DNA of 64,000 nt from an uncultured Granulosicoccaceae bacterium (GTDB lineage: Bacteria; Pseudomonadota; Gammaproteobacteria; Granulosicoccales; Granulosicoccaceae), in assembly GCA_937927895.1 (NCBI GenBank), contig CALGKA010000012.1, positions 62,001 to 126,000 on the forward strand. Direction: 5' to 3'. The notes under the pieces were generated by a model. It did no database searches, was not told the DNA's origin, and saw nothing but the letters and a program-made list of their open reading frames with translations. A program made the position numbers and the translations under genes. Positions 9,703 to 18,607 of the stretch are shown here, piece by piece (positions within the stretch are counted from its first letter, which is position 1; every line of letters starts with the position of its first letter).

Positions 9703-9962
9703 ATACTGATACTTTAGAAAAGTATATGGTGGTAGAAAAATTCCATACTGGTGCACAGGAAAAAATATACCAACGATTCAAACAGCATGGTCGCAAGCTA
9801 CCCGAAGGTTTGTACTATATTGATTCCTGGCTCAGTGCCGATGCCAACATTTGCTTTCAGTTAATGGCAACGGAAAACAAGGCGCTGTTTGACGAGTGGA
9901 TTACTCACTGGAGCGATCTAACCGATTTTGATATATTCCCAATAGATAAAAAACCAGATTAA
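9699..9962 (+). CDS. DUF3303 family small protein
   Basis: An 87-residue protein with the DUF3303 pattern: KYMVVEKFHTGAQEKIYQRF, LPEGLYYIDSWL, CFQLMATENKALFDEWITHW and TDFDIFPI. The family is uncharacterised and looks like a small ferredoxin-like or dimeric alpha/beta barrel fold. I choose GTG at 9699 because its GTGA overlaps the uxaA stop and an AGGGG sequence lies about 9 bp upstream. An ATG at 9678 would add seven residues that do not match the family. Its place inside the sugar-acid operon suggests an accessory role, for example mutarotase- or lactone-related, but this is a guess. Confidence 0.75.
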   Translation: MNTDTLEKYMVVEKFHTGAQEKIYQRFKQHGRKLPEGLYYIDSWLSADANICFQLMATENKALFDEWITHWSDLTDFDIFPIDKKPD

Positions 9963-9965
9963 GCC

Positions 9966-10511
9966 ATGACACAAACACCTGATTACATTATCGACTTTTG
10001 GTTTAACGCAATAGACAGCAAAGCCTGGTTTAAAAAAGACGATGAATTCGATCTACTTTTAACAATGCAATTCAGTCAACTGCATTCCTCTGCCGCAAAA
10101 GGGGAACTCTATGAGTGGCGCTCCACGGCCGAAGGAAGACTAGCAGAAATTATCGTGCTTGATCAGTTCTCACGCAATATTCATCGCAACACTCCACTCG
10201 CGTTTGCCAGTGACCCAATGGCACTGGCACTTGCCCAAGAGGCTGTCTCGCGCGCCTGCCTGGACGATCTAGATGTCATTAAACAAACTTTTGTACTGAT
10301 GCCTTATATGCACAGCGAATCAGAGGCGATCCACGAAGTAGCGCTAGAGCTGTTTAACAACACCGGGCTTGAAAAGACCATAGATTACGAACTAAAGCAT
10401 CGAGCCATTATTAAGCAGTTTGGAAGATACCCACACAGAAATGAAATACTGAATAGAGAATCCAGTAAAGAAGAGCTGGAATTTCTAAGTACTCCAGGCT
10501 CTTCTTTTTAG
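9966..10511 (+). CDS. DUF924 family protein
   Basis: A 181-residue DUF924 protein, a helical fold distantly like tetratricopeptide repeats and of unknown function. Diagnostic blocks are DYIIDFWFN with KAWFKKDDEFD at the start, LAEIIVLDQFSRNIHRNTPLAF in the middle, FVLMPYMHSES, and the C-terminal GRYPHRNEILNRESSKEELEF. It begins 3 bp after the DUF3303 stop and ends the operon. DUF924 genes are found in many contexts, so the link to sugar-acid metabolism may be only positional. Confidence 0.88.
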   Translation: MTQTPDYIIDFWFNAIDSKAWFKKDDEFDLLLTMQFSQLHSSAAKGELYEWRSTAEGRLAEIIVLDQFSRNIHRNTPLAFASDPMALALAQEAVSRACLDDLDVIKQTFVLMPYMHSESEAIHEVALELFNNTGLEKTIDYELKHRAIIKQFGRYPHRNEILNRESSKEELEFLSTPGSSF

Positions 10512-10558
10512 AGACTGTTTTTTTTGCAAAAACTATATTCGGCTACTGATAACAAAAA

Positions 10559-11107
10559 TCAGTCTTCACAAATAGTTAAGTCCAAAGGATCTACACCCAC
10601 TAAACGTGGTATCTCGGTCGGAGCAACGTATTCGTTTCTTGGTTGTGTGTAAGTCAGACCATCTGCACTGAAGTGCTTTCGGGACTGATCAATCTCCCAG
10701 AACATTAAGGAGTTCTGATCCTCACTTAGCGATAGCACCTTATCTAATACGCTTGTATAACCATCCAGCTGCAAATCCTGGATCATATCAAAGTCGTTTC
10801 CATTCGGCACTACTTTGGATGATTTAATATTTTCATTCGAAAGATCTGAAAGGATATAGCAGTTTTCACCACTGCCAGCTGCATCTGCCTGATAATCATA
10901 AAAGAGCATAGCGCCAGTATCGTCTATGTAGAGATAGCCTATATCATCATCAGCTTCATCACCCCACAGCCCTTTGATTTGTTCCAATTCAGCCGGCGTT
11001 CCAGACCCTAAAAAAGAATATGGCGGATCACTGGAATCGGAGCCACAACCCACAAGCACCAAAGCAGCTGCCAATGCTACACAAGCTAAGTCATTACTCT
11101 TGAACAT
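10559..11107 (-). CDS. Putative lipoprotein, unknown function
   Basis: A 182-residue protein with a lipoprotein signal: MFKSNDLACVALAAALVLVGC, lipobox LVGC with the modified cysteine at 21, followed by GSDSSD, a flexible acidic linker. The Asp residues are not at +2, so outer-membrane sorting is expected. The mature part is acidic and beta-rich (GYLYIDDTGAMLFYDYQ). I recognise no family. It converges on the DUF924 gene and is divergent from the Nudix gene, so it is probably a single-gene unit. Confidence 0.7.
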   Translation of the reverse strand: MFKSNDLACVALAAALVLVGCGSDSSDPPYSFLGSGTPAELEQIKGLWGDEADDDIGYLYIDDTGAMLFYDYQADAAGSGENCYILSDLSNENIKSSKVVPNGNDFDMIQDLQLDGYTSVLDKVLSLSEDQNSLMFWEIDQSRKHFSADGLTYTQPRNEYVAPTEIPRLVGVDPLDLTICED

Positions 11108-11262
11108 ATTTACTTCTCCCTTACAGCCACATCCGGCCCCGAGGTTATCGACAGATTAAAAAGATTCTTGAATAACTTCGTTTGATTCCGGGCTGATATA
11201 AAATAATCGACAGTCAAGCTGTTAAACTAATTCAATAAAATCGGCCATATCGGAAGCCATCA

Positions 11263-11883
11263 GTGTCAGAGTTCAAACACAGCATCACGCTTCGCGAATC
11301 AATTACACACCGCATAGATCAATTTGATCGAATTGAACAACCATACGAAAACCTTACCCGCGCCGCTGTAGTGCTGGCAGTATCTAAGCAAGGTAACAAC
11401 GCATGCCTGCTACTTACCAAACGCAGTAGTGCATTGCGAAAACACGCTGGCCAATATGCACTGCCCGGTGGAAAACTAGACGCGGGCGAAACCATTACAG
11501 AGGCAGCTCTGCGTGAATTATCGGAAGAGCTAAACTTGCAACCAGACTCGCGCAATATAATCGGCACACTTGACGATATCACTACTCATTCAGGCTTCTG
11601 TATCACGCCTGTTGTGGTATGGGTTGACGATCACACCAATATAAAACCCAATCCAGATGAAGTCGCTAAAGTATTTGAGATTCCCTTGGACGAACTAGCG
11701 GCCGCAGACTTAGGATCAGAAAACGAAGACAACCAAACAGTGATGTCTATTTACCTACCGACTGTAGGCACGTCAGTTTATAGTCCTACGGCGGCTCTTA
11801 TTTATCAGTTTAAAGAAGTCGTATTGTGCGGGAGATCTACTCGAGTCGCCCACTTTGGGCAACCGAAATTTGCATGGAAATAA
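11263..11883 (+). CDS. Nudix hydrolase, CoA-pyrophosphatase-like (NudL type)
   Basis: A 206-residue Nudix hydrolase that cleaves a nucleoside diphosphate linked to another group. The Nudix box is GGKLDAGETITEAALRELSE followed by ELNL, with the metal-binding RE..EE residues intact. The preceding block LLTKRSSALRKHAGQYALPGG matches the UPF0035 signature of coenzyme A pyrophosphatases, which favours CoA or acyl-CoA as substrate. The start is GTG at 11263, with only a weak ribosome site (CGGAAG). The gene converges on rimBK. The family is sure; the substrate is inferred. Confidence 0.85.
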   Translation: MSEFKHSITLRESITHRIDQFDRIEQPYENLTRAAVVLAVSKQGNNACLLLTKRSSALRKHAGQYALPGGKLDAGETITEAALRELSEELNLQPDSRNIIGTLDDITTHSGFCITPVVVWVDDHTNIKPNPDEVAKVFEIPLDELAAADLGSENEDNQTVMSIYLPTVGTSVYSPTAALIYQFKEVVLCGRSTRVAHFGQPKFAWK

Positions 11884-11916
11884 ACACGCATACTGCTTAA
11901 ACATTTGCTATTGAAT

Positions 11917-13335
11917 TTATGCAGATGATTCTTCAGCAGCAGGCGGCGCACTTAGCTCACGCTTCCAGCCACACATTCTCTCAACCGCAGAAATCATCGT
12001 TCCTGCAATGTCTTTACCGGTCGCGTCTTCTATACCCTGAAGACCGGGTGATGAATTAATCTCCAACAACAACGGGCCATTTTTAGAGCGTATTAAATCA
12101 ACGCCCGCCACATGCAACCCCATGGCTTTGGCCGCACGCAATGCTAGCTTTCGCTCTCCCGGGGTCGGCTTAACACTTGTGGCTGTCGCACCACGGTGCA
12201 TGTTGGCACGAAATTCACCCGGTGCTGCTTCACGTTGCATACAAGCGACGACTTTGCCATCTACAACAAACAAGCGCAGATCTTTACCTTCAGCTTCAGC
12301 TATAAACTGTTGCACTAAAAGGTTCGCATTAAGTGACTTAAAAGCGTTGATTACACTTTCGGCAGCCTTCGACGTTTCAGCCAACACCACGCCACGGCCC
12401 TGAGTACCTTCAAGCAATTTTACAATCAATGGCGCACCGCCAACCATCTCGATTAGTTCGTCGGTATCCATAGGCGATGAGGCAAAACCACTGATCGGTA
12501 TTTCTAAGCCCTCTTTCAACAATAGCTGCAGTGAATACAACTTGTCACGCGAACGGCTAACTGCTTGCGAAACATTCAGCGCGGGAATGCCAATACTTTC
12601 AAAATGTCGTGTTAACGCACAGCCATAAAAAGTGACTGATGGCTTAATCCGGGGTATGACTGCATCAAGATTATTCAACATAATGCCACCACGGGTATGA
12701 ACCTCTGGCGCTTCTGCATCAAGCTTCATATAGCACTGACGAATATCAAAAAATCGAATATCATGACCACGCTCCCTACCCGCCTCTAGAATTCTTTGAT
12801 TACTGTAAAGCTTCGGATTACTGGCCAATAAACCTATACGCAAGCCATCGTTGTTCTTTTTAACTTTAGAATAGATCTCTGAGATTTCTTCATCGCTTCG
12901 ATCCCCCAAAAGGAAACTTGCCGCCGGATCAACCAAGAGGCGATTGCCCATGGCCTCACGACCCAATAACATTCGATACCCCATGCTGTCTCGGTTGGCG
13001 AGAGTCAATTCAATATCCCATTGTTTATCACCAATACCAAAGCAGGTTTTAATTACGTAGCGTTTTTCAGAAAAACCACCGCTGTTTTTAATGGTACGTC
13101 GATCAAGCACTTCCGCTTCACAACGCAATACTGTGGCTCGTTCATTTTGTAATGGATGAACCTCAAAAGATACCCAACGGGCATTGTCTCGAGTAAAAGG
13201 TCGAATATTTAACGCATGCAACGATGAAGTACGAGCACCTGAGTCTACTCGTGCCTTAACGGCGTGTATTCCTAGATCCGGAAATGCGCACCATTCTTCA
13301 GACCCTGCGATCACTCGCGAAGCATTGTCTTTCAT
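11917..13335 (-). CDS. RimB-RimK fusion: retropepsin-like protease plus ATP-grasp glutamate ligase
   Basis: A 472-residue two-domain protein. Residues about 8-155 match the ATP-dependent zinc protease/RimB family (retropepsin-like), with the aspartate motif ARVDSGARTSSLHA (Asp31-Ser-Gly-Ala) and LLGREAMGNRLLVDP. Residues about 165-460 form a RimK-type ATP-grasp ligase: LRIGLLASNPKLYSN, GTQGRGVVL as glycine loop, QQFIAEAEGKDLRLFVVDG, and LLLEINSSPGLQGIE with the metal-binding Glu and Asn. RimK adds glutamates to the C-terminus of ribosomal protein S6. RimB is a protease encoded beside it in pseudomonads. The fusion joins modification and removal in one chain. The ATP-grasp partner and target are inferred. 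Confidence 0.88.
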   Translation of the reverse strand: MKDNASRVIAGSEEWCAFPDLGIHAVKARVDSGARTSSLHALNIRPFTRDNARWVSFEVHPLQNERATVLRCEAEVLDRRTIKNSGGFSEKRYVIKTCFGIGDKQWDIELTLANRDSMGYRMLLGREAMGNRLLVDPAASFLLGDRSDEEISEIYSKVKKNNDGLRIGLLASNPKLYSNQRILEAGRERGHDIRFFDIRQCYMKLDAEAPEVHTRGGIMLNNLDAVIPRIKPSVTFYGCALTRHFESIGIPALNVSQAVSRSRDKLYSLQLLLKEGLEIPISGFASSPMDTDELIEMVGGAPLIVKLLEGTQGRGVVLAETSKAAESVINAFKSLNANLLVQQFIAEAEGKDLRLFVVDGKVVACMQREAAPGEFRANMHRGATATSVKPTPGERKLALRAAKAMGLHVAGVDLIRSKNGPLLLEINSSPGLQGIEDATGKDIAGTMISAVERMCGWKRELSAPPAAEESSA

Positions 13336-13501
13336 TGAAATTCCATCCGACCTGAGATTAAGCGTATCGCGCTAGCTTTCATTGCGCGGCCGTGGATTTT
13401 TCCAGTTTAGTTACACGGTTGCAAGTTTTTTTAAATGCCGAAGCAACAACACAACCCCAATGTTATTACTGCACACATGCGGGCGCCCCGGAAAAGGAAT
13501 C

Positions 13502-13523
13502 GTGGCATACACTTGCATGCCAC
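13502..13523 (-). terminator. Hairpin downstream of the SNF2 helicase gene
   Basis: GTGGCAT (13502-13508) and ATGCCAC (13517-13523) form a perfect 7-bp stem with an 8-nt loop. It is about 45 bp beyond the SNF2 stop in the direction of transcription. On the minus strand it is followed by GATTCCTTTTCC, a poor U-run, so termination is plausible but not certain. Confidence 0.5.
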
Positions 13524-13535
13524 AAAAGTGCTAGT

Positions 13536-13564
13536 TTGAAAGCCCTGTTAGCTTGAAAGCCCTG
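13536..13564. repeat. Two tandem copies of TTGAAAGCCCTG with 17-bp period
   Basis: The 12-mer TTGAAAGCCCTG occurs at 13536-13547 and again at 13553-13564, each preceded by TAG plus one base. The second copy ends just before the SNF2 stop codon. It is a short local duplication of no known function. Confidence 0.7.
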
Positions 13565-13567
13565 GAT

Positions 13568-16500
13568 TCAGGTAAAGAGGTCCAAAATATCGTCTGCACC
13601 TAGCTTGCCGAGCCCTTGCTCTTGATTCTCAACAACAATGTTAGCAAGCTGTCTTTTACGCTCTTGCATCTCGACGATTTTTTCTTCGACGGTCTGCTCT
13701 GTGATCATCCGATATACAAACACGGGTTTGTCTTGACCAATACGGTGCGCTCTATCAATGGCCTGATTTTCCACAGCCGGGTTCCACCATGGGTCATAAA
13801 GAATAACCGTATCAGCTTCGGTTAGGTTTAACCCGGTACCACCTGCCTTCAACGAAATTAGAAATACTGAGACATTCCCCGATTGAAATTCATCTACCAC
13901 TTCATCGCGCTTTTTGGTTTTACCCGTAAGTTTGGTGTAGGTAATTCCAGCCTCAATTATTTTGTCTTCAATCAGTGAAAGCATTTCAGTAAATTGCGAG
14001 AACAATAAAACCCTGCGACCTTCTTCAACAAAGTTTGGCAGCATTTCCATTAGTGCATCTAATTTTGCGGATGCATGAACATTTTGTGCATGTGGCAATT
14101 TAACTAATCGCGGATCGAGACAGGTTTGGCGCAAACGCAGAAGCGCATCAAGCACAGTAATATGACTTTGCGCTAATCCACTTTCGGTCAGTGCCCGGCG
14201 CACTCTGGTTTCCATCGCGGCTCGTATACCTTCGTACAACACCGCCTGTTCCGGGTGCAACGCTACGCGATGAATGATTTCGGTTTTGGCCGGTAGCTCT
14301 GATGCTACTGCATCTTTGCTACGACGCAGCACAAACGGTTTAAGCCGGTTGGTTAACGCTTTAGACGCCAAAGTATCTGAGGTTTTCTCAATCGGATTTC
14401 TGAAGGTACGATTGAAATTTTTCTGATCACCAAAAAAGCCCGGCATCAGAAATCTAAACTGTGACCATACTTCACCTAGATGATTCTCAACTGGCGTACC
14501 TGTCAAACATAACTTATGTTCAGCCTTTACCGCACACACCGCACGGGCCTGCTTAGTGGCCGGGTTTTTAATCGCCTGTGCTTCATCTAGAATTAAATAA
14601 TGGTATTCGGCGTTATGGTGAACTTCCTGGTCACGGGATAACAATGCATACGTGGTAAGCAACAGATCGTATTCATGCAGAGAATCAAAATGCTCTGATC
14701 TCTCAGTGCCATGCAAAACAGCAACCTTGAGTTCTGGCGCAAACTTTTCTGCCTCACGACGCCAGTTACCCATAAGACTGGTTGGTGCTACCACTAGCGA
14801 TGGCTTAGTGGCACGCCCGCTTTGCTTTTCTACCAATACGGTCGCCAAGGCTTGTACGGTTTTACCCAGGCCCATGTCATCAGCGAGAATACCACCAAAA
14901 CCAAACTCACGTAGAAACTGCAACCAATTGAGACCATCGCGCTGGTAGTCACGCAGATCTGCGGTGAGAGTATTGGGTACTGGTATATCTTCAATGCCTT
15001 TAAAGTTTTTGATTCGCTGTAGCAGCTCACCCAACCTACCCGACACTTCCCAATCAAGCTCTACTTCACCTACCGCCTCTATACCTTCAGCGATATCACT
15101 GATGACAGAAGCTTGAAGGTCTGAGAAACGCAGTTTGCCATCATCGTGATCGTGCATTTCAATCAGTACTTCTAATACTGGACGAATATGATGGATAGGG
15201 AATTCAATCAGGGTTTCTTCATCAAGCCACACAGTGGCGCATGCTTCCGGGTCTTCGAGGTAACGCGGAAGCTCAGGCCCTACCCGCTCAACGAAACTCG
15301 CTAATACTGGAATAAGCGATATAGCCTGACCATCAATAATAAAATTAAGATCCAGATCAAACCAATTGTTAGCCGGGGAATGGTCCACATTCATTTGCCA
15401 TTCTTTGGAGGTAACAATGCGGAACTCAAATTCTGGCGTGCGCTCAATAATCCAACCGTTTTGACGCAACTCAGACAACTTGCCGTCTATTAGATCTTGC
15501 CAGAGGACCATATCGCGAGATGTTTTGGCTTCTACATTTAAAATAATGCTACCCGACTGATGCCTTGTTGAAACCCACTCGGGTAAGTTACTACCAGTTA
15601 GCTCATTAATTAATGCCAGTTCATCTTCGGCCATTCTAATAACCCGAACAAACTCACCATCAGCTTGACGATGCAAAAATTCTTTTTCGCCATCAATGGC
15701 AATCATGTGCGGCAAACGCGCACCATCATAATCAACCATTATTTCGGCGTAACGATTAGTGCTGCCACTTTCTTTACGCGCCGTTAAAACAACCACACCA
15801 CGTGGCTTAACACCTGCGATCTGGCGGATATCTATCTGTGCAGGTAACGGTAGATCGACTGATTCAAGTGACTCAACCATAAGCTCTGAAATACGCATAG
15901 CATCAGCTTCCGCCACTGGCGGAAGGTATGGCACACAGGCAAGAAAGCGTGGTGGTACATCGGTGTCTATCACCCCACAGCGAGCCGAGTCTGGCGTGAC
16001 ATACCAGGGTGGCTGAGTGGGCAGACAAACAAACTCTTCTTCGCTACCGGTTAGCGACATCTTTAAGCTGCGTAGATCGTCTTTGGCGGTTTTCCATTCG
16101 GCACCAATGCTTCTGTTTACATCTATTCGCAGTGGTTTGCTATCAAACGCTTCGTAGTAACAAGAGCCACTTTCTACCATCCAACGGAATACCATGTAGC
16201 CGTGCTCGCCACTAAGATGCAAGCCCGAAGGGCTATCTTTTAGACCAATTAATGCATTGCAAATACGTGCATCACGACTCGTGAGGTCTGATGCATCAAA
16301 GTGCCGTCGATCAAGCGGCAATGGCGAAGATTTACTAAGCCCACCGCTTCTAAGCTTACGTGCTGAAAACGCCGCTACTGAATAGCGTACATCTTGCTTC
16401 ATACGCAACTGACGGATGCGATACAAAACAACTACCGCATCAATAGCAAGCGATTGATCTTCTTGCTCTGATTGATTGTTTAGCGCCGTGTGCCAGATCG

Positions 16501-17149
16501 ACACTGAATCAGCGCTACCCTTGGGGTTATCTTCACTATCGAGCCATGCATAAAGTGAAGCGCCCACATGCTTACAGTTGATTCGCACAGGGCAACCACA
16601 AATACCTCGTAAGCTGAGATTTTCCCGGCCACGAGTAATATCAATTTTTAATTCATAGGTGTTTTCTTCTGAATCGACTACTTTCGCCGTTAGCGTCTTT
16701 ACACCGTTGAATTCTAAATGCTCGACAGCCCCGGACTCTGCATATTCGAGTGCACGTGTGCGCGTTGCATCATCAAATTCAATCTCACAGGCGCGCAGCA
16801 TGTCTGCCTTGCCAAATGGATTTGGCAGCACTTCAACCACTGGTGCCACAGGCTCGGGCGCAGGCACCGCGGGAGAAGACACTGCTGACACAAGACCTGG
16901 AACAGGGCCCGTCACACCGGACTCCGAACCTACAGGCAGAGATACCATTGACTCAGACGCCACAGGCTCTGTGCTGCTTGACTCCGGCGCACTTGACTCA
17001 GAAGACAACGTTTCAGATGACACAGGCGCAGACTCAGAAGGCGCTTGCTCAGAAGGCGTTTGCTCAGAATTATCCAATGGCCTTGAATCTGTTGGCTCAG
17101 GATCTGCTGACTCAGAGGCCGCTGGATTATGTGGATTAACCGAATTCAT
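13568..17149 (-). CDS. SNF2-family ATPase with SWIM zinc finger
   Basis: A 1193-residue DNA-translocase-like ATPase. Residues 1-110 are Ser/Glu/Pro-rich and probably disordered. A SWIM zinc finger (CGCPVRINCKHVGASLYAW) lies near 190, then a long middle region, then the SNF2 core from about 735: ILADDMGLGKT (Walker A, about 755), LLTTYALLSRD, LILDEAQAIKNP (motif II, DEAQ, about 855), LTGTPVENHLGE, LLFSQFTEML, and the C-terminal motifs SLKAGGTGLNLTEAD and AIDRAHRIGQ. Bacterial SWIM-SNF2 proteins are common but poorly understood; roles in DNA repair or transcription are suggested. The metallopeptidase gene ends 19 bp upstream, so the two are likely one operon. The start has no clear ribosome site. 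Confidence 0.92.
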   Translation of the reverse strand: MNSVNPHNPAASESADPEPTDSRPLDNSEQTPSEQAPSESAPVSSETLSSESSAPESSSTEPVASESMVSLPVGSESGVTGPVPGLVSAVSSPAVPAPEPVAPVVEVLPNPFGKADMLRACEIEFDDATRTRALEYAESGAVEHLEFNGVKTLTAKVVDSEENTYELKIDITRGRENLSLRGICGCPVRINCKHVGASLYAWLDSEDNPKGSADSVSIWHTALNNQSEQEDQSLAIDAVVVLYRIRQLRMKQDVRYSVAAFSARKLRSGGLSKSSPLPLDRRHFDASDLTSRDARICNALIGLKDSPSGLHLSGEHGYMVFRWMVESGSCYYEAFDSKPLRIDVNRSIGAEWKTAKDDLRSLKMSLTGSEEEFVCLPTQPPWYVTPDSARCGVIDTDVPPRFLACVPYLPPVAEADAMRISELMVESLESVDLPLPAQIDIRQIAGVKPRGVVVLTARKESGSTNRYAEIMVDYDGARLPHMIAIDGEKEFLHRQADGEFVRVIRMAEDELALINELTGSNLPEWVSTRHQSGSIILNVEAKTSRDMVLWQDLIDGKLSELRQNGWIIERTPEFEFRIVTSKEWQMNVDHSPANNWFDLDLNFIIDGQAISLIPVLASFVERVGPELPRYLEDPEACATVWLDEETLIEFPIHHIRPVLEVLIEMHDHDDGKLRFSDLQASVISDIAEGIEAVGEVELDWEVSGRLGELLQRIKNFKGIEDIPVPNTLTADLRDYQRDGLNWLQFLREFGFGGILADDMGLGKTVQALATVLVEKQSGRATKPSLVVAPTSLMGNWRREAEKFAPELKVAVLHGTERSEHFDSLHEYDLLLTTYALLSRDQEVHHNAEYHYLILDEAQAIKNPATKQARAVCAVKAEHKLCLTGTPVENHLGEVWSQFRFLMPGFFGDQKNFNRTFRNPIEKTSDTLASKALTNRLKPFVLRRSKDAVASELPAKTEIIHRVALHPEQAVLYEGIRAAMETRVRRALTESGLAQSHITVLDALLRLRQTCLDPRLVKLPHAQNVHASAKLDALMEMLPNFVEEGRRVLLFSQFTEMLSLIEDKIIEAGITYTKLTGKTKKRDEVVDEFQSGNVSVFLISLKAGGTGLNLTEADTVILYDPWWNPAVENQAIDRAHRIGQDKPVFVYRMITEQTVEEKIVEMQERKRQLANIVVENQEQGLGKLGADDILDLFT

Positions 17150-17168
17150 TTATTTAACAAAAAAATAA

Positions 17169-18440
17169 TTAACTACTCATTTCAACAAGAGGAGCGTTAC
17201 GAAGCAACTTTTCATAATGCGAGCTGACCGCTTGAAGATCAATGGTGTTCAAAAAAGCGGAGTAAGCCAGGTAACTTAACAGAAAACGCATGTCACTGGC
17301 CCAGTTCGGCAAATACTTTGGTTGTTGACACAATCCCATCTGGGAAAGCTCACATAACACGGGAATATCTTCTAGATCTAGCTTGCCGCAAAATAGCAGC
17401 AATAGGCAGTCGGCACGCCCATTGGCGACCAACGTCCGAAGGAAGTTATGTACACGAATCAGTCCATCTAAGTACACTATGTCTTTGGTAAACGGTGCAC
17501 CACCGCTCAATACGCCACCACGGAACACCCTGCGGGTATTTTCAAACGCCTGAAGCTCGTCATCTGTGCGGTCAAGAAAATAGCCATACACCTGAATAAA
17601 ATCGGCACCATCAGCCGCCATTTTTATCGCGATCGTTCGATCAGATAAGCGCCGCAGCCTTTCAAGATCCATAGAACCTGTAATAAATTCAGCAAATACA
17701 GCCAGCCCCTCCTGGGTGCGAGTCGTCCCTGCGTGACTTGCGGCCATAATGGGTAGATGCGACTGACTTTTGCCGTTAAGCGAGGTGGCAACATGAATGC
17801 CCGCTTCGTGATGGATAAGCTGGCTGATATCTTTATCGTTAAATTGTGCATTGCGTCGAATCCGAATACGCTCAGAACCTGCCAGCGCATTGGCCGATAG
17901 CTCATCTACCACAGTAACCGTGGGTGCATCTGCACCAAATAACTCGGCTACAGCGGTGGTAATACTGGCTGCCATTCGCTCACTGCTGACATCTTGTTCT
18001 GGCAGAAAGTTATGATCAAAGCCGTTTAAGCTGCTGAGTGATTTTTCAAATTCAACTGCGAGTGTCAGGGAAGTACTCTTGCCGTCAATCAAGGGATCAT
18101 CGGGCGCGCCATACAACTGGCGTGAATAATCAAAAAATGCAGGCTTGCCGCAGTTTACTAACATTTGCGCACTGTCGAATACCGCAGCTGCTTGACGCTC
18201 CAACCAAAGGTCTACCTCAGAGGATTGCATCAAGCGCCGTGCCTCAGTGATTTTTTCAACCATCGGCTCTGCATTAAAAGCCGGATATGCAACCACTGGC
18301 AATTCACGCGCGTTTGACTTAAAAAATTGTTCGCGCACGATACTGTGCCAGCCAAGATGGCTTAGCACTCTTGTCTGCTTGGCAGCGCTATGCAGAATTT
18401 CGCATATTCTAGTAATTCGCTGTGCGCTTTGAACACTCAT
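17169..18440 (-). CDS. DUF1704 metallopeptidase, MATCAP-like (QEGLA-motif protein)
   Basis: A 423-residue member of the DUF1704 family, annotated in bacteria as flavohemoglobin expression-modulating QEGLA motif protein. The zinc motif HHEAGIH gives HExxxH at His211, Glu212 and His216, and TQEGLAVFAEF at 242-252 carries the name-giving QEGLA, whose Glu is the likely third ligand. The same HExxxH arrangement is used by the animal tubulin tyrosine carboxypeptidase MATCAP. The natural target in bacteria is unknown. There is no signal peptide, so it is cytoplasmic. The SNF2 gene follows by 19 bp. The family call is sure; peptidase activity is inferred. Confidence 0.85.
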   Translation of the reverse strand: MSVQSAQRITRICEILHSAAKQTRVLSHLGWHSIVREQFFKSNARELPVVAYPAFNAEPMVEKITEARRLMQSSEVDLWLERQAAAVFDSAQMLVNCGKPAFFDYSRQLYGAPDDPLIDGKSTSLTLAVEFEKSLSSLNGFDHNFLPEQDVSSERMAASITTAVAELFGADAPTVTVVDELSANALAGSERIRIRRNAQFNDKDISQLIHHEAGIHVATSLNGKSQSHLPIMAASHAGTTRTQEGLAVFAEFITGSMDLERLRRLSDRTIAIKMAADGADFIQVYGYFLDRTDDELQAFENTRRVFRGGVLSGGAPFTKDIVYLDGLIRVHNFLRTLVANGRADCLLLLFCGKLDLEDIPVLCELSQMGLCQQPKYLPNWASDMRFLLSYLAYSAFLNTIDLQAVSSHYEKLLRNAPLVEMSS

Positions 18441-18607
18441 GGGAAAACCCTGAGCGCAAAGCGAAATACTACTAACAAGGAATGTAGGATTAAAACAATG
18501 ATGTTGTGATGTCTCCCATTCAATGTATTGGCCAATGTATTGGGGTCAGCAGTAGCGGCGATGCGCAACTGTGTTGTTGGCGCAATTAGCGCTCGCAACA
18601 GACTAGT

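Noticed and set aside
16659-17168. A 169-codon plus-strand frame opposite the start of the SNF2 gene
   Set aside because: It is the mirror of the low-complexity tail of the helicase and resembles no protein.
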